From NCBI GenBank assembly GCA_916048095.2, contig OU696575.1:11413468-11477467 (forward strand): a stretch of DNA of 64,000 nt, written 5' to 3'. The translations under genes were made by a program, and so were the position numbers. This document shows positions 22,410-64,000 of the stretch, one piece after another. Source of the stretch: Sacculina carcini (lineage: Eukaryota > Arthropoda > Thecostraca > Sacculinidae). Position 1 is the stretch's first letter. Each line of letters begins with the position of its first letter. The notes under the pieces were generated by a model. That model did no database searches, was not told the DNA's origin, and saw only the letters and a program-made list of their open reading frames with translations.

Positions 22410-23232
22410 CTGATACACACACACACGCATTAATAAAATCAACTATAAGACCTACAATGGAATACGCCGCAGTCATTTGGAACACACATTTGAAAAAAAC
22501 ACAAGACAAAATTGGAAAAAGTACAAAGATCGGCCACAATATTTTTTAGCAGCATCCGATACTTATCTTATCAAAACAGATTGAGTAAATTAGGTCTATG
22601 GACATTGGAGGAAAGGCGAAAAAGAGGGGATTCAATTGCAATCTATAAATATCTTTCGAAAAAAGAAGTGGCACAAAATCAAGATTTATTCGAATTAGCA
22701 AAACCAAAAAGAGGTCCCAAATTTGGTGTACAGAAACGAAGAATAAAAAGAGACGTTCAAAAATTTTGTTTCCCCAATAGGGCGATAGATGATTGGAACA
22801 AGCTAACAGAGGAGATCGTAAATAAATAAAACAATCCAATCATTCAAAATAAAATATGATACTGGGAAGGCAGGAGTCACGAGTCTTTGACTCATTTCTG
22901 CGGAGTCAACTAGGTAAGAACAACTAGGTAAGAACAAATAGGTAAGAACACACACATCTAGGACACTTTTGTCATTTGTCAGAATATCTTCCAAATCCAC
23001 GAGTATTTCAATCGCTTGCATTTACAGGTACTTTAGCATTACGCATTACTTGGGGAAAAAACCAAAAATGTTCACACTCAAAAAACATACATAAACACAT
23101 ACACACATGTATATATAATCATAGCCTAACATACTAATTTTGCGTTGCATACGCACGCTTGCAAATCCGATTACGTGTTCCCTCATAATCCTGCAATATC
23201 TCTCTTTCTCTCCATCTGCCTGTTTGTGTGTA

Positions 23233-23265
<33 letters not shown>

Positions 23266-25097
23266 GTATGTTGTGGGGCAACGCTAATTGAATGTCACGT
23301 GTGTATGTTTGTGTATGCGTGTGTGTGTGTGTGTCGTTAATTTGTCTTGCGTCAGCTGCCAATGAAGGTTTTAGCTCACACATACACACACACACACACG
23401 AACATACACACATGAACATACACACACACACGCTCACATATATACAGACAAAAACAAAAATATTTCCCTTGTATCCCTTGAAAGATATTAAGGGATTAAG
23501 AGTGACCTTTGATAAAATTTCAATTCGTGTAAATGCTATATGAAATCGGTATTAAATACGCTATGATTTAATATACACACAACTATATATACACATGTGC
23601 GTGTGTATGTGTATGTGTTGTAAGTTGTGTGCGTGTGTGTGTGCATGTATGTGTGTGTGTGTGTGTTGTTTGTATTGGTAGTTCTGATTCAGTTTCATCA
23701 TATTTCATTTCTACATGGTGTGTATTTGTCTACATCAATGGTTCTTAACCTGTGTGTGTGAGAAATTCCCCTGTCTGATGAGGAATTGAAGAGTTGTCAA
23801 GTGGGAAGCTAAAGGTCGGACAGAACAGGACAACTATGTGTGTTTTTATCTATTCAAATTTGTTTATTTTTGTTTCTAATGACCTCTAATGACATTTACT
23901 TTGATGTAACAACTGAATATATTGAATTTATCAGCGCTGTGTTGTGTGGAAAATGAAGAAATGGCTCATCATTAAGAAGTGGGGAATTAGAGAAAAAAGG
24001 TTGAGAACCACTGGTTTACATATTGTGTGTGTGTGTGTGTGTGTGTGTATTTGTTGATGATCAAGATGCATGAAGACTGCAGTTGCATGCAATTTATATG
24101 ACGTTGACTCTGTTAAACCTTTTTCATTGATTTTAATACTACTACTAATAATAATAATATGATGAGTTTGTGTTGTTACCTCGCTGAGAAACAAACCATG
24201 CCAAGTTCCCAGTACAAATTTGCGAATAAACATGTCTTCAACCGCTGTTTCGGCCGGTCTCAAACCGTCCTTCAAATTAGCTACAAACATACACACACAT
24301 ACACACACATAACACACGTATATAAACAAAAAACACACTTACACACACACACATATATATGAAGAGCAGAGGAAAAAAATAAACGAAAGAAAGAGAGTAG
24401 ATAAACAAGAATAAAAGAAAAGAAGACAAAGCGAGAAAGAGGCAAATGGAAAATAAATAGAGAGAAAATAAGAAAAACAAAACAATTTAATAAGAATAAA
24501 AACTAAGATTCGAGGTTGTGATAACATTGTTATATGTGTGTCGGGAACATTAGATATAGTAAATGTGAATGCACCTATCCGAATTAAATCTGGATGTTTT
24601 CTTGAACACCACTGACACGTTACTACACACACACCCACATACACACGCACACACAAACATGCACACCCACATACACAACCACACACACACATACACCCAC
24701 ATACACACTCACAAGCACAACCACAAGCACACACACACACACATACACCCACATACACATGTACATACACAACCACCCCAATACACACCCAAAAACACAC
24801 CCACACACAAACCCACACGCGTGACTCAATTGACTCACATGTGTTGAACGAGTTGAAGCCTTTGCGCACAAACAAATACTCTGGTCGTGTGAATTGTTCG
24901 TAGGTGAGAGCGCGCGAGCGATTGCGCGTGGACCGGTAGCGTCCCGATCTTATTCTGCCCAGCGGCGGAGTCACGTGCAAATACCGAGCAGGCACGAGCG
25001 GTGATGTCAACGACATCGGGGTCATTGACCCGACAGCACTACAGGTCAATGACCGCAAACATAAGGGCATACACCGGCCCACTGTCTGTAGCGACAT
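22221..25097 (-). CDS. MRPS24: Mitochondrial ribosomal protein S24 (uS3m), complete, 3 exons
   Basis: Small-subunit protein of the mitochondrial ribosome. Complement join(22221..22409, 24180..24280, 24839..25097), 182 residues. The N-terminus MSLQTVGRCMPLCLRSLTC has the Arg/Ser/Leu composition of a mitochondrial presequence. The family core follows: ALTYEQFTRPEYLFVRKGFN, then SNLKDGLRPAETAVEDMFIR KFVLGTWHGLF across exons 1-2, and MYFLVGYTEELLS ... KLELQTVADK ... FKYV in exon 3. This matches the metazoan MRPS24 pattern TYE..xPxYxxxRKGW, AExTVEDxFxRKF and YFLVGYxExLLS. Phases 1 and 0 close. It is arranged head to head with MRPL54. It is slightly longer than the human protein because of the N-terminal leader. 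Confidence 0.93.
22427..22960 (+). mobile_element. CR1/jockey-like LINE 3' fragment (ORF2 C-terminus plus 3' UTR)
   Basis: Reads STIRPTMEYAAVIWNTHLKK and, after a frameshift near 22510, EKVQRSATIFF ... SYQNRLSKLGLWTLEERRKR GD ... CFPNRAIDDWNKLTEEIVNK. These are hallmarks of the reverse-transcriptase C-terminal region. The 3' UTR ends with tandem 'aactaggtaagaac' units, as in the copy at 57.3 kb. 5'-truncated and frameshifted, hence inactive. Confidence 0.85.
23736..24013. mobile_element. hAT-like MITE, family H copy 2
   Basis: Ends CAATGGTTCTTAACCTG and (reverse complement) CAGTGGTTCTCAACC, flanked by near-identical 8-mers GTCTACAT (23728-23735) and GTTTACAT (24014-24021). The best-preserved member of the family. 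Confidence 0.8.
24180..24280 (-). CDS. MRPS24: MRPS24 exon 2
   Basis: 101 bp: completes a Ser codon, then NLKDGLRPAETAVEDMFIRK and FVLGTWHGLFLSE. Donor GAG|GTAACA; the acceptor GTTTGTAG lies in a GT-rich tract. Confidence 0.93.
24281..24838 (-). other. MRPS24 intron 1
   Basis: 558 bp, largely CA-rich on plus (24284-24355 and 24623-24820) with an A/G-rich middle. Confidence 0.8.
24839..25097 (-). CDS. MRPS24: MRPS24 exon 1
   Basis: ATG at 25095-25097. 86 codons plus one base, ending FNSFNT. The frame stays open upstream, so an earlier start cannot be excluded. This ATG gives a typical presequence and is the first Met next to the intergenic gap. Confidence 0.85.
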
Positions 25098-26276
25098 ATT
25101 TCCTGTGAGAACAAAATAAAAAACACATAGTTGGTTTGAAGGTTTCATGCTAAAAACAGGCAATCCTATTAACTTATTCGCGTTAATGTTGATATTTAAC
25201 CTATTCACCTATTAATATCAACCTATTCCGGGTGGCTAAGTAATTCTAGCGCTGAATTATAGGTAGACGGTTTCGAATCCCAGTCCGAATTCGTCCAACA
25301 CCACCTAGCTTTGAGCCCCACTTGGAGCTAGTGCTGTTGGTGGCCATACAAGTAGGCGTATTATATAACAATAATGGACTGATACACGCTAAGGAATTTC
25401 AAAAATATTTGTGGAAAAATTTGGCTCAATTCACAAATAACCACTCGTAGCAACCCGCCAGGGATAAAATATAAACAAGCTTCGAATTACGAACCATATT
25501 AAGAGCCAGAAAAAACCGAATCAATGTTTTATACACGAAATTATTATTTCCCATACATCTACGTCAAACTCGACAAATTCCTTCAGAAACCTCTATGAAA
25601 TTGAGTGAGGCAGCCACAATAATCGACTGTGCGTATTGTTAAGTTTCACCTAGACGTTATTAGTTTTCTAAACTGCTGTGTTTTATCAATTTAATCCCAT
25701 CACTGCCGGATATTCAATCTTTCTATCATAGATTATGACAAATATTAACCAAAATTTATGCGTGGAAAGTTTGAGATATAAGCGAAATTGAATGGTATGG
25801 TTCTAAAGCCAAGTTGCGATTTTTGGTGATTTTATTGTTGTTGTTAGTGTGTACACGTGTGTGCTTTACATGTAAATTAAATAGTAAGAGTTGTGGTTTT
25901 TCATATTTATCCGGTTCCGATGCTAAGAGATGTTTTTTGTTAGTTGAAATTAGTAAAAGCAGTGCGTTGACGGAATTGAATTGAATTTGTAATTCGTTAA
26001 ACTTGATGGTTAACCTGTTAGTTCAAATCACGTCCGTTCAAAAGTATGAATACGTCTGTTGGAAGTGAACATGACCTCAGTATTATCCCTATTCTCTATC
26101 ATTGTTGGTGGACCTTTGGCGTTGAATTATTACTCACGGTAACATCGACTCATTTTCTCCCACGTGTGCGCAAAATTTGGTCTTCAACTGTAGATATTGT
26201 TGCTGATGTATCTCTCTGTGTGTTTGTGTTTCCAGTTTATTGGCTGTCTTGGCCCGTATTTGTCAGCTTGGACGTC
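25098..26276. promoter_or_regulatory. Divergent promoter region between MRPS24 and MRPL54
   Basis: 1.18 kb separates the two divergent start codons. A tRNA-derived SINE (25227-25400) occupies part of it. The rest is AT-rich and largely free of microsatellites. No TATA box was assigned. Confidence 0.5.
25227..25400 (+). mobile_element. tRNA-derived SINE
   Basis: GGGTGGCTAAGTAATTCTAG matches an A box (TGGCNNAGTNGG). GACGGTTTCGAATCCCAG contains a B box with one extra T. A non-tRNA body, 'ggagctagtgctgttggtgg', follows. Confidence 0.6.
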
Positions 26277-26385
26277 ATGTGTGCCAGCGTTGTGAATCTC
26301 GGCCGAGGTGCACTGCTGGTGCAGTTGACAAGGCTGCTGCGCTGTGAGCGCTGCATCAGCACGAACATCACGGCCCGTTCTCCAG
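26277..26385 (+). CDS. MRPL54: MRPL54 exon 1
   Basis: ATG in GACGTCATGTGT context, 36 codons plus one base. Donor CCAG|GTCAGG. Confidence 0.82.
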
Positions 26386-27148
26386 GTCAGGCCAAACAAC
26401 CAGGCGACAGTGGAGAACAGAATCACATACCTTCCTGTCCCTCTCCCTCTGTCTGTTCTTAAAGGTTAAAGGTTTCAAGTGACAGCTGCTACACGGGAAG
26501 AAGTCGAAGCTTATGAACACACACAGGTGTGTCCCGTGCAGCTCGCTGTCACCGCAGAACCGACCCTCTCCACTCTATGGCACCACAAGAACGAAAGACG
26601 TATTAGAGAAGACCACCTCCCCAGAATGCATGACACAACACATGACTGATATCTGGTACCATTTACTGCTGGGTGGACAGGGGCTGTGGGATTATAGAAT
26701 TCACCCAAAGAAATTCTCCTCCGCCGAAATTCGAACCACCGACCTCCCGCTTGTGAGACGGGTGTGCTACCACTACACCACCGAGCTAAACAATGCATAG
26801 TATTTACTATCGGCAGCAATGACTCAGATGTTCGTGATTTCCGTCTTCCAGAGGTCATAAATTCTTGTAGAACAAGTGTGTTATTGGTTGATTCACAATG
26901 TCGTTTTATAGTCTATTATTCTAGCATTATATTTCACTGTTTAAGGCAAATGAAGTCTCATTTATTTTGTGTATTTTATATTCAATTAATTACCTAAATA
27001 TTACGATATATCCGTGTGTATTTGGCGCAAGTATTCAATTTTCAACACTGAACATATTCGTACCTCCAACATCATCTTGCCTGAGGTGAGGATGTAGGTG
27101 TTTGATTTTCCATCTCTCTCAGCCTACCATGCTCTGTTAACCACCAAT

Positions 27149-27233
<85 letters not shown>

Positions 27234-27839
27234 CACATACAGTTCCCGGTTCGCTTGGCAAAAAAATTGCCAAAGCTTCCTCAGAAGCGGGCGCCGTATC
27301 TAAAAAGGTAGTGCTGGTTCATTTTCTTGTGCGCTTGCTCTAAGACTCAGCCAAGTGGCAAATCTAGTTTCTGCGTTGCTTTTTTGATTTTCGAAAAAAC
27401 GTGATTATATGTCCAGCGCGACTTATCTTGTTAAACTTGTCAAAAAAAACAATTTGCTCATTGTTTGACGATGAATACTCGTTTTTAATTGGACAATTTT
27501 TTTGCATGTCCATCTTTTTTATCTGCATTTATTATTATTATTATTGATTACAAGCAAATCCAGTAGCATGGGGGAAGAGTGCAAGTGCACTATTACCACC
27601 CTGCGGTGGCCCCATGTGTACTGGAAGCACCCAAAATATTTACACAGAGAAAAAGAGAGTTTGAGAAATAAAGCATTTTTTGAGGGAAAAAGAGTTCCAA
27701 AAGAGAATATATGATTATGATTTGAATAAATATGATTCAACAAATAACAACCAACAATATATATTCGCATAAATAATAATAAATATTCTTATCAACTGTT
27801 CGTTATGCATGTATGTGTGTGTATGTCTGTGTGTGTGTT

Positions 27840-27870
<31 letters not shown>

Positions 27871-28625
27871 TTCAGAAATTCGAGACGGAAACTGACACAA
27901 CGAGGCTGGTGAATTATTGTTGCGGTGTTGATTATCGTGTGGACGATGAGTCAGTGCTGATTAAGCCAGACAGCGAATATCCTGACTGGCTGTTCACCAT
28001 GGACGTGTCAGGTACACACTGACACATACTGACACAATCACACTATGACACATACTGACCCACTGACACAATGACATACTGACATACTGACACATTCATG
28101 TATTGACATTCATGTATTCATATATTTACACATTTACATACTGACACAATGACACACCGACACAATGACATACTGACACATTGACACAGTGACACATACT
28201 GGAACAATGACACACTTACACATTGACACATACTGACACAATGACACACTTAAATTGACACAATGACATTGACACACTGACACAATGACACATACTGACA
28301 CAATGACATTGACACAATGACACACACTGACACATTGAAATATTCATATATTGACACACTGACACAATGCCACATACTGACACAATGACATACTGACACA
28401 TTGACATATTCATATATTTACACATTGACACACTGATATATTGACACATACTGACATATTGAAAAATTGATACATTGACACAATGACACATTGATATATT
28501 CATATATTGACACACTGACACTTCAACAACACACACACACACACACAAACATACATTTAAATATTAATCCACACATATATTTGGCAAGATTGTATGATAT
28601 AAGTGTGTGTGTGTGTGTGTGTGTA

Positions 28626-28658
<33 letters not shown>

Positions 28659-28793
28659 GTGTGTGTGTGTGTGTGATTAGGTGTTAAGCCCAGCATGGAG
28701 CAATTATCACCTGATTCAATAGCTTACTGGCGATGTGTTCATGAACTCGGCCACAAACTGGCGCAAAAACTACGAAAACACCGCCGTCTCTGA
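26277..28793 (+). CDS. MRPL54: Mitochondrial ribosomal protein L54 (mL54), complete, 4 exons
   Basis: Large-subunit protein of the mitochondrial ribosome. Join(26277..26385, 27243..27307, 27876..28011, 28681..28793), 140 residues, close to the 138 of human MRPL54. The N-terminus (MCASVVNLGRGALLVQLTRL LRCER) is an Arg-containing presequence. The core reads TTRLVNYCCGVDYRVDDESV, then LIKPDSEYPDWLFTMDV, the family signature (KxDSEYPxWLxxL). The end reads MEQLSPDSIAYWRCVHELGH and KLRKHRRL, as in the family's DPDSxxYWRxxRK region. Phases 1, 0 and 1 close exactly. All three acceptors are preceded by long (GT)n tracts. The frame is open upstream of the chosen ATG. Confidence 0.93.
26511..26790 (-). 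mobile_element. tRNA-derived SINE with Val(CAC)-like head
   Basis: On minus, about 26789 to 26719: AGCTCGGTGGTGTAGTGGTA (A box), an anticodon stem CCCGT/GCGGG around loop CTCACAA (anticodon CAC), and a B box GGTTCGAATTTC. A 200-bp unrelated body including 'cacccagcagtaaatggtac' follows. The degraded B box and the fused body argue for a SINE rather than a working tRNA gene. Confidence 0.7.
27151..27231. repeat. (GT)40 microsatellite at the MRPL54 exon 2 acceptor
   Basis: Uninterrupted 81-bp GT run followed by TTTCACATACAG and the exon. Confidence 0.95.
27243..27307 (+). CDS. MRPL54: MRPL54 exon 2
   Basis: 65 bp: completes Val, then PGSLGKKIAKASSEAGAVSK K. Donor AAG|GTAGTG. Confidence 0.88.
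27308..27875 (+). other. MRPL54 intron 2
   Basis: Contains repeat copy C and a GT-rich tract (27810-27870) running up to the acceptor TTCAG. Confidence 0.75.
27530..27715 (-). repeat. Dispersed (AAT)n-tailed repeat, copy C
   Basis: (ATT)n, then 'caaatccagtagcatggggg', 'actattaccaccctgcggtg' and 'gcccccatgtgta'-type sequence, shared with copies B and D. Confidence 0.8.
27876..28011 (+). CDS. MRPL54: MRPL54 exon 3
   Basis: 136 bp, KFETETDTTRLVNYCCGVDY to TMDVS plus one base. The donor G|GTACAC merges directly into the downstream repeat array. Confidence 0.93.
28014..28545. repeat. Degenerate tandem array of 'tgacacaNac' units
   Basis: About 530 bp of 10-11-bp units alternating 'actgacacaatgacacatac' and 'tgacatattcatatattg'. 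It starts in the donor of MRPL54 exon 3. Confidence 0.9.
28681..28793 (+). CDS. MRPL54: MRPL54 exon 4
   Basis: Completes Gly, then VKPSMEQLSPDSIAYWRCVH ... RKHRRL and TGA at 28791. The acceptor ATTAG follows about 80 bp of GT repeat. Confidence 0.93.
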
Positions 28794-28969
28794 AACTCTC
28801 TCTTTTTCTCTCTCTCAAACTCTACCTGCTCCACTCCTCTCTTTCTCTCTCTCTCTCTCTCTTCGCTTGAGCTCTTAGTGTTTGTATGTTTTGAAGATGT
28901 TTGTGAATGAATGAGTTTTACAATAGATGGAGTTTATGGTTGTATGTGTGTGTGTGTGCATGTTTTGCT

Positions 28970-29023
28970 AATAAATCTGTTTGAAATAGATGGTGTTGTT
29001 TGTAGATGTGTTTTCTGAATAAA
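28970..29023 (+). terminator. MRPL54: MRPL54 candidate polyadenylation signals
   Basis: AATAAA at 28970-28975 and again at 29018-29023, about 180-230 bp after the stop. Confidence 0.5.
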
Positions 29024-29450
29024 TGTGTGTGAAATTTAGTTTTTCCAGTTGGGTTTTCCTGGAGTAGCTCTTTTTTGAGTCTATAGTGGTTTATTTACAT
29101 ACCTGTCACACATTTTTATGGATCAGCGGAATTAAATTAATAATATATAAGGAAATATAGTAAAGAAAATATATGTTCTACATTTGGTTTATAATATTTG
29201 CTGGGGAAAAAACTAAAAAAGTTTGGAATTTTGTTTAGCTGTATGAATAAATATTTAAAATAATAGTTGTTTTTTACGTCGTTTAGTTCTTAGTATAGCT
29301 GTGAGAAATCCATCGCGTGTGAGAACTGACCGCCAATGTAAAAAACGCTTCTAACATTGAAATTAGTTGAAAACCACTGATATATATGCCTCGAGGCTAT
29401 TTTTTGACATTTTCTCACATTTCCCTTTGTTTCGCTTGTGTGTGTGTGTG

Positions 29451-29481
<31 letters not shown>

Positions 29482-32130
29482 CTGTATGTATGGGTGTTTG
29501 TGTGTGTGTGTGTGTTTGCTGTTTTCATGAACTATAGATACACGTTGTTATTGTATAATTATTTCATTTGCAAAAAGACTTTAATTAATATTAAAACAAT
29601 TTATCAAAAGTATTTTCATGTAGATGTTTTGTTTATTAGTATGTATTTATTAGTTCTTGACACTTGTTTAATTATATTTTAGCGAAATTAATTAAACCGT
29701 GTGCATAATTACGACTCAAACCTAGTTATAGTAGCTAATATGAATTTATGTGCTTTGAGTGTTTTTTCAAAGCAGTAAAGGCTAATTAAGATCGTCAATT
29801 ATTAAATTATTTCGTTTTTTTTCACTAATTCACCATGCCCTCTTAAATTACGTCCCATTTTCATTTCATTATTATTATCAATCTTGTTTTATTAACATTT
29901 TCGGGTTTGATCATCTGGTTACATATATCGTGCTAGAGACTGCCGCGCTTCTGCGCTTCTGCGCTTGTATGTGTGTCTGTGTGTCTGTGTGTGTGTGTGT
30001 CTGTATGTGTGTGTATGTGTGTGTGTGTGGTGCAACTTGGATTCAGTGTGGGTTTAGTGTGCGTGTGTGTCGGTTGTGTCAGCTCGTAGTGTAGTATTCG
30101 GTGACGGCGCCTGTGTGTGTGTGCGTGTGCGTGTGTTTATGTGTATGTGTGTGTCGGTTTTAATGAATTTCACTGTCTGCATTATAGATATGTGGTAAGT
30201 CATATATATATACGAGTTATAGTGAGTTATAGTGTGGTTGGCTTGGTCTATACTACACTGCTACTTCTCGTCTACTTATTACTGCTGTTAATTCAATCAT
30301 CATCAAACGAACATCATAAGAGCTTGCGTCTCTCTCTCTCTCTCTATCTCTTTTTGTCTCTTTCTCTCTCTGTGTGTGTGCAAAGTTTTAGTTTAGCCTC
30401 ATCAAATGAGCCGTTTAGTGTGGTCTGCTCTGGCCCAAGCAATTGCAAATATACAAACATTATCGTGTAGTTATTCGCCTTTCAAGTTCTCATCAAATTA
30501 GAAATTTTTATAATTCGGTAATATTAGCTTCAAACACAATTATATCACTAATTATTTGCTATTTAAGTGATATGCCAAGTGATTTCGAGTGTTTTATTTT
30601 ATTTTGAGAAAGTTTAAACTGACAACATTAACCGAATGGTTTGTTGGAGTTCTTGATGAAGTTTCTGCTTTCACAAAATACGTTGCTATGACAACGAGTG
30701 TCATTCAATATGACAAACATTTTCTTCAGCACTTATCATTTACAATCAATAAAATCTCTTGCGTAGTATCACAAGAACAATATAATATATTATTAAGTAC
30801 AAATAACACAATTAAAGTTTTTATTTATATTCTATATCGACAAAAAATACAAAAATATCGAATGAAATGGAACGACAATAAACTACATAATTGTTTTATT
30901 GAGCTTAATTTATTAAATTATTTAATTTAGCTTTTTTCACCCGTTCAAACATTGTCTACCAGCTCAGTCAGTAGCTTGAAATCTCTGTTCTAGTGATGTA
31001 TAATTATGCTCTTGATGAAACACAAACATCGCACAGAAAAATTCACCTTCATCAAAGAACCCAATCACACTAGCACACACACACTAGCACACACACACAC
31101 ACTCATTGCTACACACACACACACACACACACACACATCCTAAATAATCATTATTATCTGAGCTTGCCTTAGAGTTGGTTCCACTCTTTTCTCGTCTTTT
31201 TCGATTGGTTTTTTCGGCAACTGTTGTGGCGTTTTAACTCAATGGACTTTGATCTTTGTCTGTGTTGAGTTGTGTGTTGTGTTCTGTTTGTGTTGTTTTC
31301 AATTAAATTAATTCAGCTTTCATGGGGTGCCTAGTGATTTTCAAAATTTTCCAGATGAAAATAACAAAATTAATTGCAGTTTCCATTTTATAGCATATAT
31401 TTGCTGTATCAATGGATGTGTTTGAAATTATGTTTGATACCCATGAAGAAATAATTAATTTACTCTTGATCTATTACTCACACGCACACACACACACACA
31501 CACTAGCACACACACACACACACACACTAGTACACACACAAGCACTAGCACGCACACACACACACTGACACACACACTAGTACACACACACTAGCACACA
31601 CACACTAGTACACACACACACATACACTAGCACGCATACACACACTGACACACACACACGCACACACATTTACATACACAATGTACACTGCGTTTTTTTA
31701 AATTTATATTTAGTGTGAATTTGTTTTGAGTGTGCAATGCATTTTTTGTTCTTCTTTTTAAACATACACAAGTATATTTCACACAAATCTAGTGTAAAAA
31801 CAGCACAAGCCATTTGCAAAACATCATTTTCATAGTGTAAGGAAAAATACTGTCATGTCAACCACTGAATTTATTAAAAAATATTTTACAACTTCATGCA
31901 ACTAGAAACAATAGCAAAATAATTGAAAAAATATTCATTCAAAATCTCCTATTTAATTTTTGGTCAGCCAAAACAACCAAGGTAGATAATTACAAAATAA
32001 ACATTAAACACGAAAAAAAAATTAACAGATTAAAATACACGATTGGATGCTAAAATAACCGTTGATTATGTGACAATTAAAACAAATATTCATATATTCC
32101 TCTTTTTGCTGTGTAGAAACTGATCTCACA
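29024..32130. other. Intergenic DNA between MRPL54 and the kainate receptor
   Basis: AT-rich, with GT/CA blocks at 29440-29515, 29965-30145, 31070-31135 and 31480-31675; the last is built on 'acactagcacacacac'. A 113-codon AT-rich open frame at 30589-30930 shows no recognisable feature and is not called. Confidence 0.55.
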
Positions 32131-63183
<31,053 letters not shown>

Positions 63184-63199
63184 TGATTCAACTGTGCAG

Positions 63200-63490
63200 T
63201 AAAATGCTGCCGAACCTGTGTGGAAAATTCCCAGAACGCAGAGGGCTGCCAAGTGATAGGAATTAAAAATCAAATAGTAAAACAAATGTGTGTGTGTTTT
63301 TTATCAATACCAATTTGTTTATTTATATTTGTTTAATTCTTTTTATTTATTAGTATTACTAATGTTAAAATTGTATTATTTATTTATTCGTATCTAGTCA
63401 CTTCCTGATATTTAATTCGACGAAACAACTGAATTTATTTGGTTTCTCAGCGCTGGGGGATCGGAGAGAGAAAAATGTGGTTGCGCACCT
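63200..63490. mobile_element. hAT-like MITE, family H copy in the kainate receptor 3' UTR
   Basis: 'aacctgtgtggaaaattccc', 'gaaacaactgaatttatttg' and 'tctcagcgctggggg' match family H in order. Expanded internally by an AT-rich insertion. Confidence 0.6.
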
Positions 63491-63713
63491 TTTTGGTGTC
63501 GAGCCAATTCGTGTACGATTCCTCTATAATACTTGTGCTGGTAACACGATGTATCTAGTCGAAAAATGTTGTACAGTCACTTGTGTATATGTACGTGTGT
63601 GTGTATTTGTGAGCATGTGACGAAAATATGTATCTGTATACACACACACACACACATATGTGAGATAGAAAAAATTGTTCCACTGACATTGTATGCAAAA
63701 TGTACATGGTGTG

Positions 63714-63719
63714 AATAAA
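63714..63719 (+). terminator. Grik: Kainate receptor candidate polyadenylation signal AATAAA
   Basis: First canonical hexamer after the MITE, about 530 bp past the stop codon. Confidence 0.45.
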
Positions 63720-64000
63720 CAACAAATAATTGATGCTGTTGTTTTTATTGATGATTCCAAAAATCCGCCCAGTCAAGAGTTGTTTTAATTTGTGGCTATA
63801 ATTTTCACCATCATACGATATCACATATAGCGGGCGGTGTTCGTATGCTAATCATATTTGTGCGTGTTAGCAATGGTAGTATTATAATCTGGTTCATAAC
63901 AGATGATTGACAATTATTTCTCATTTTGTATGACAAACAAGTACACAAAATCAAAATTCAAAGATAGAACAAAAAAGGTAAACGTTGCAGTTTGGAGCTT
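63720..64000. other. Downstream flank
   Basis: AT-rich, nothing recognised. Confidence 0.5.

Larger units (their letters stand above)
22410..24179 (-). other. MRPS24 intron 2
   Basis: 1.77 kb. Contains an antisense LINE fragment, GT/CA blocks (23225-23330, 23380-23450, 23595-23665, 24020-24050) and a hAT-like MITE. Confidence 0.75.
26386..27242 (+). other. MRPL54 intron 1
   Basis: Contains an antisense tRNA-derived SINE (26511-26790) and an 81-bp (GT)n run whose end is 11 bp from the acceptor. Confidence 0.8.

Noticed and set aside
26719-26789. Functional tRNA-Val(CAC) gene
   Set aside because: The head folds like a tRNA, but the B box is degraded, acceptor pairing is poor, and a SINE body follows directly.
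28014-28545. CRISPR-like array
   Set aside because: Units are contiguous and degenerate with no spacers, in an animal intron.
30589-30930. 113-codon open frame before the kainate receptor
   Set aside because: Very AT-rich, codon choice follows base composition, no recognisable motif; open by chance.

Overview
This is an animal nuclear genome window with spliced genes and a very heavy load of (GT/AC)n microsatellites. The proteins point to an arthropod. The nicotinic receptor subunit follows the insect beta1 (ARD-type) subunit almost residue for residue, including its intracellular-loop signature. The kainate receptor has the insect Grik layout and C-terminal tail. The species cannot be named from sequence alone; a microsatellite-rich crustacean or chelicerate would fit, but that is inference. 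Splice sites were placed by eye using GT/AG, phase and protein homology. All internal phases close without a gap.

Layout: (1) 1561-2658, +: the last two exons of PHAX, the snRNA/snoRNA export adaptor; the 5' part lies outside the window. (2) 17425 down to 6150, -: a complete 7-exon, 514-residue nicotinic acetylcholine receptor beta-type subunit. (3) 25097 down to 22221, -: a complete 3-exon mitochondrial ribosomal protein S24 (uS3m). (4) 26277-28793, +: a complete 4-exon mitochondrial ribosomal protein L54 (mL54), head to head with MRPS24. (5) 32131-63183, +: a complete 20-exon, 985-residue kainate-type ionotropic glutamate receptor, with an intact Tc1-like (DD34E) transposon lying antisense in intron 7.

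The remainder is microsatellites, minisatellite and satellite arrays (35 bp at 9.5 kb, 34 bp at 18.3 kb, about 10 bp at 28 kb, 14 bp at 42.7 kb, 12 bp at 46.3 kb), CR1/jockey-like non-LTR 3' fragments, two tRNA-derived SINEs, a dispersed family with an (AAT)n tail, several hAT-like and mariner-like MITEs, and a roughly 0.6-kb-arm inverted repeat at 20.2-21.9 kb.

Two genes encode ligand-gated cation channels (acetylcholine and glutamate), two encode mitoribosome parts from opposite subunits, and one acts in RNA export. No operon-like logic links them, apart from the divergent mitoribosomal pair. The observations most worth pursuing are the Arg codon at the kainate receptor Q/R pore site, the many 3' splice sites whose upstream tract is (UG)n rather than pyrimidine, the minisatellite that multiplies a 3' splice site, and the large inverted repeat.
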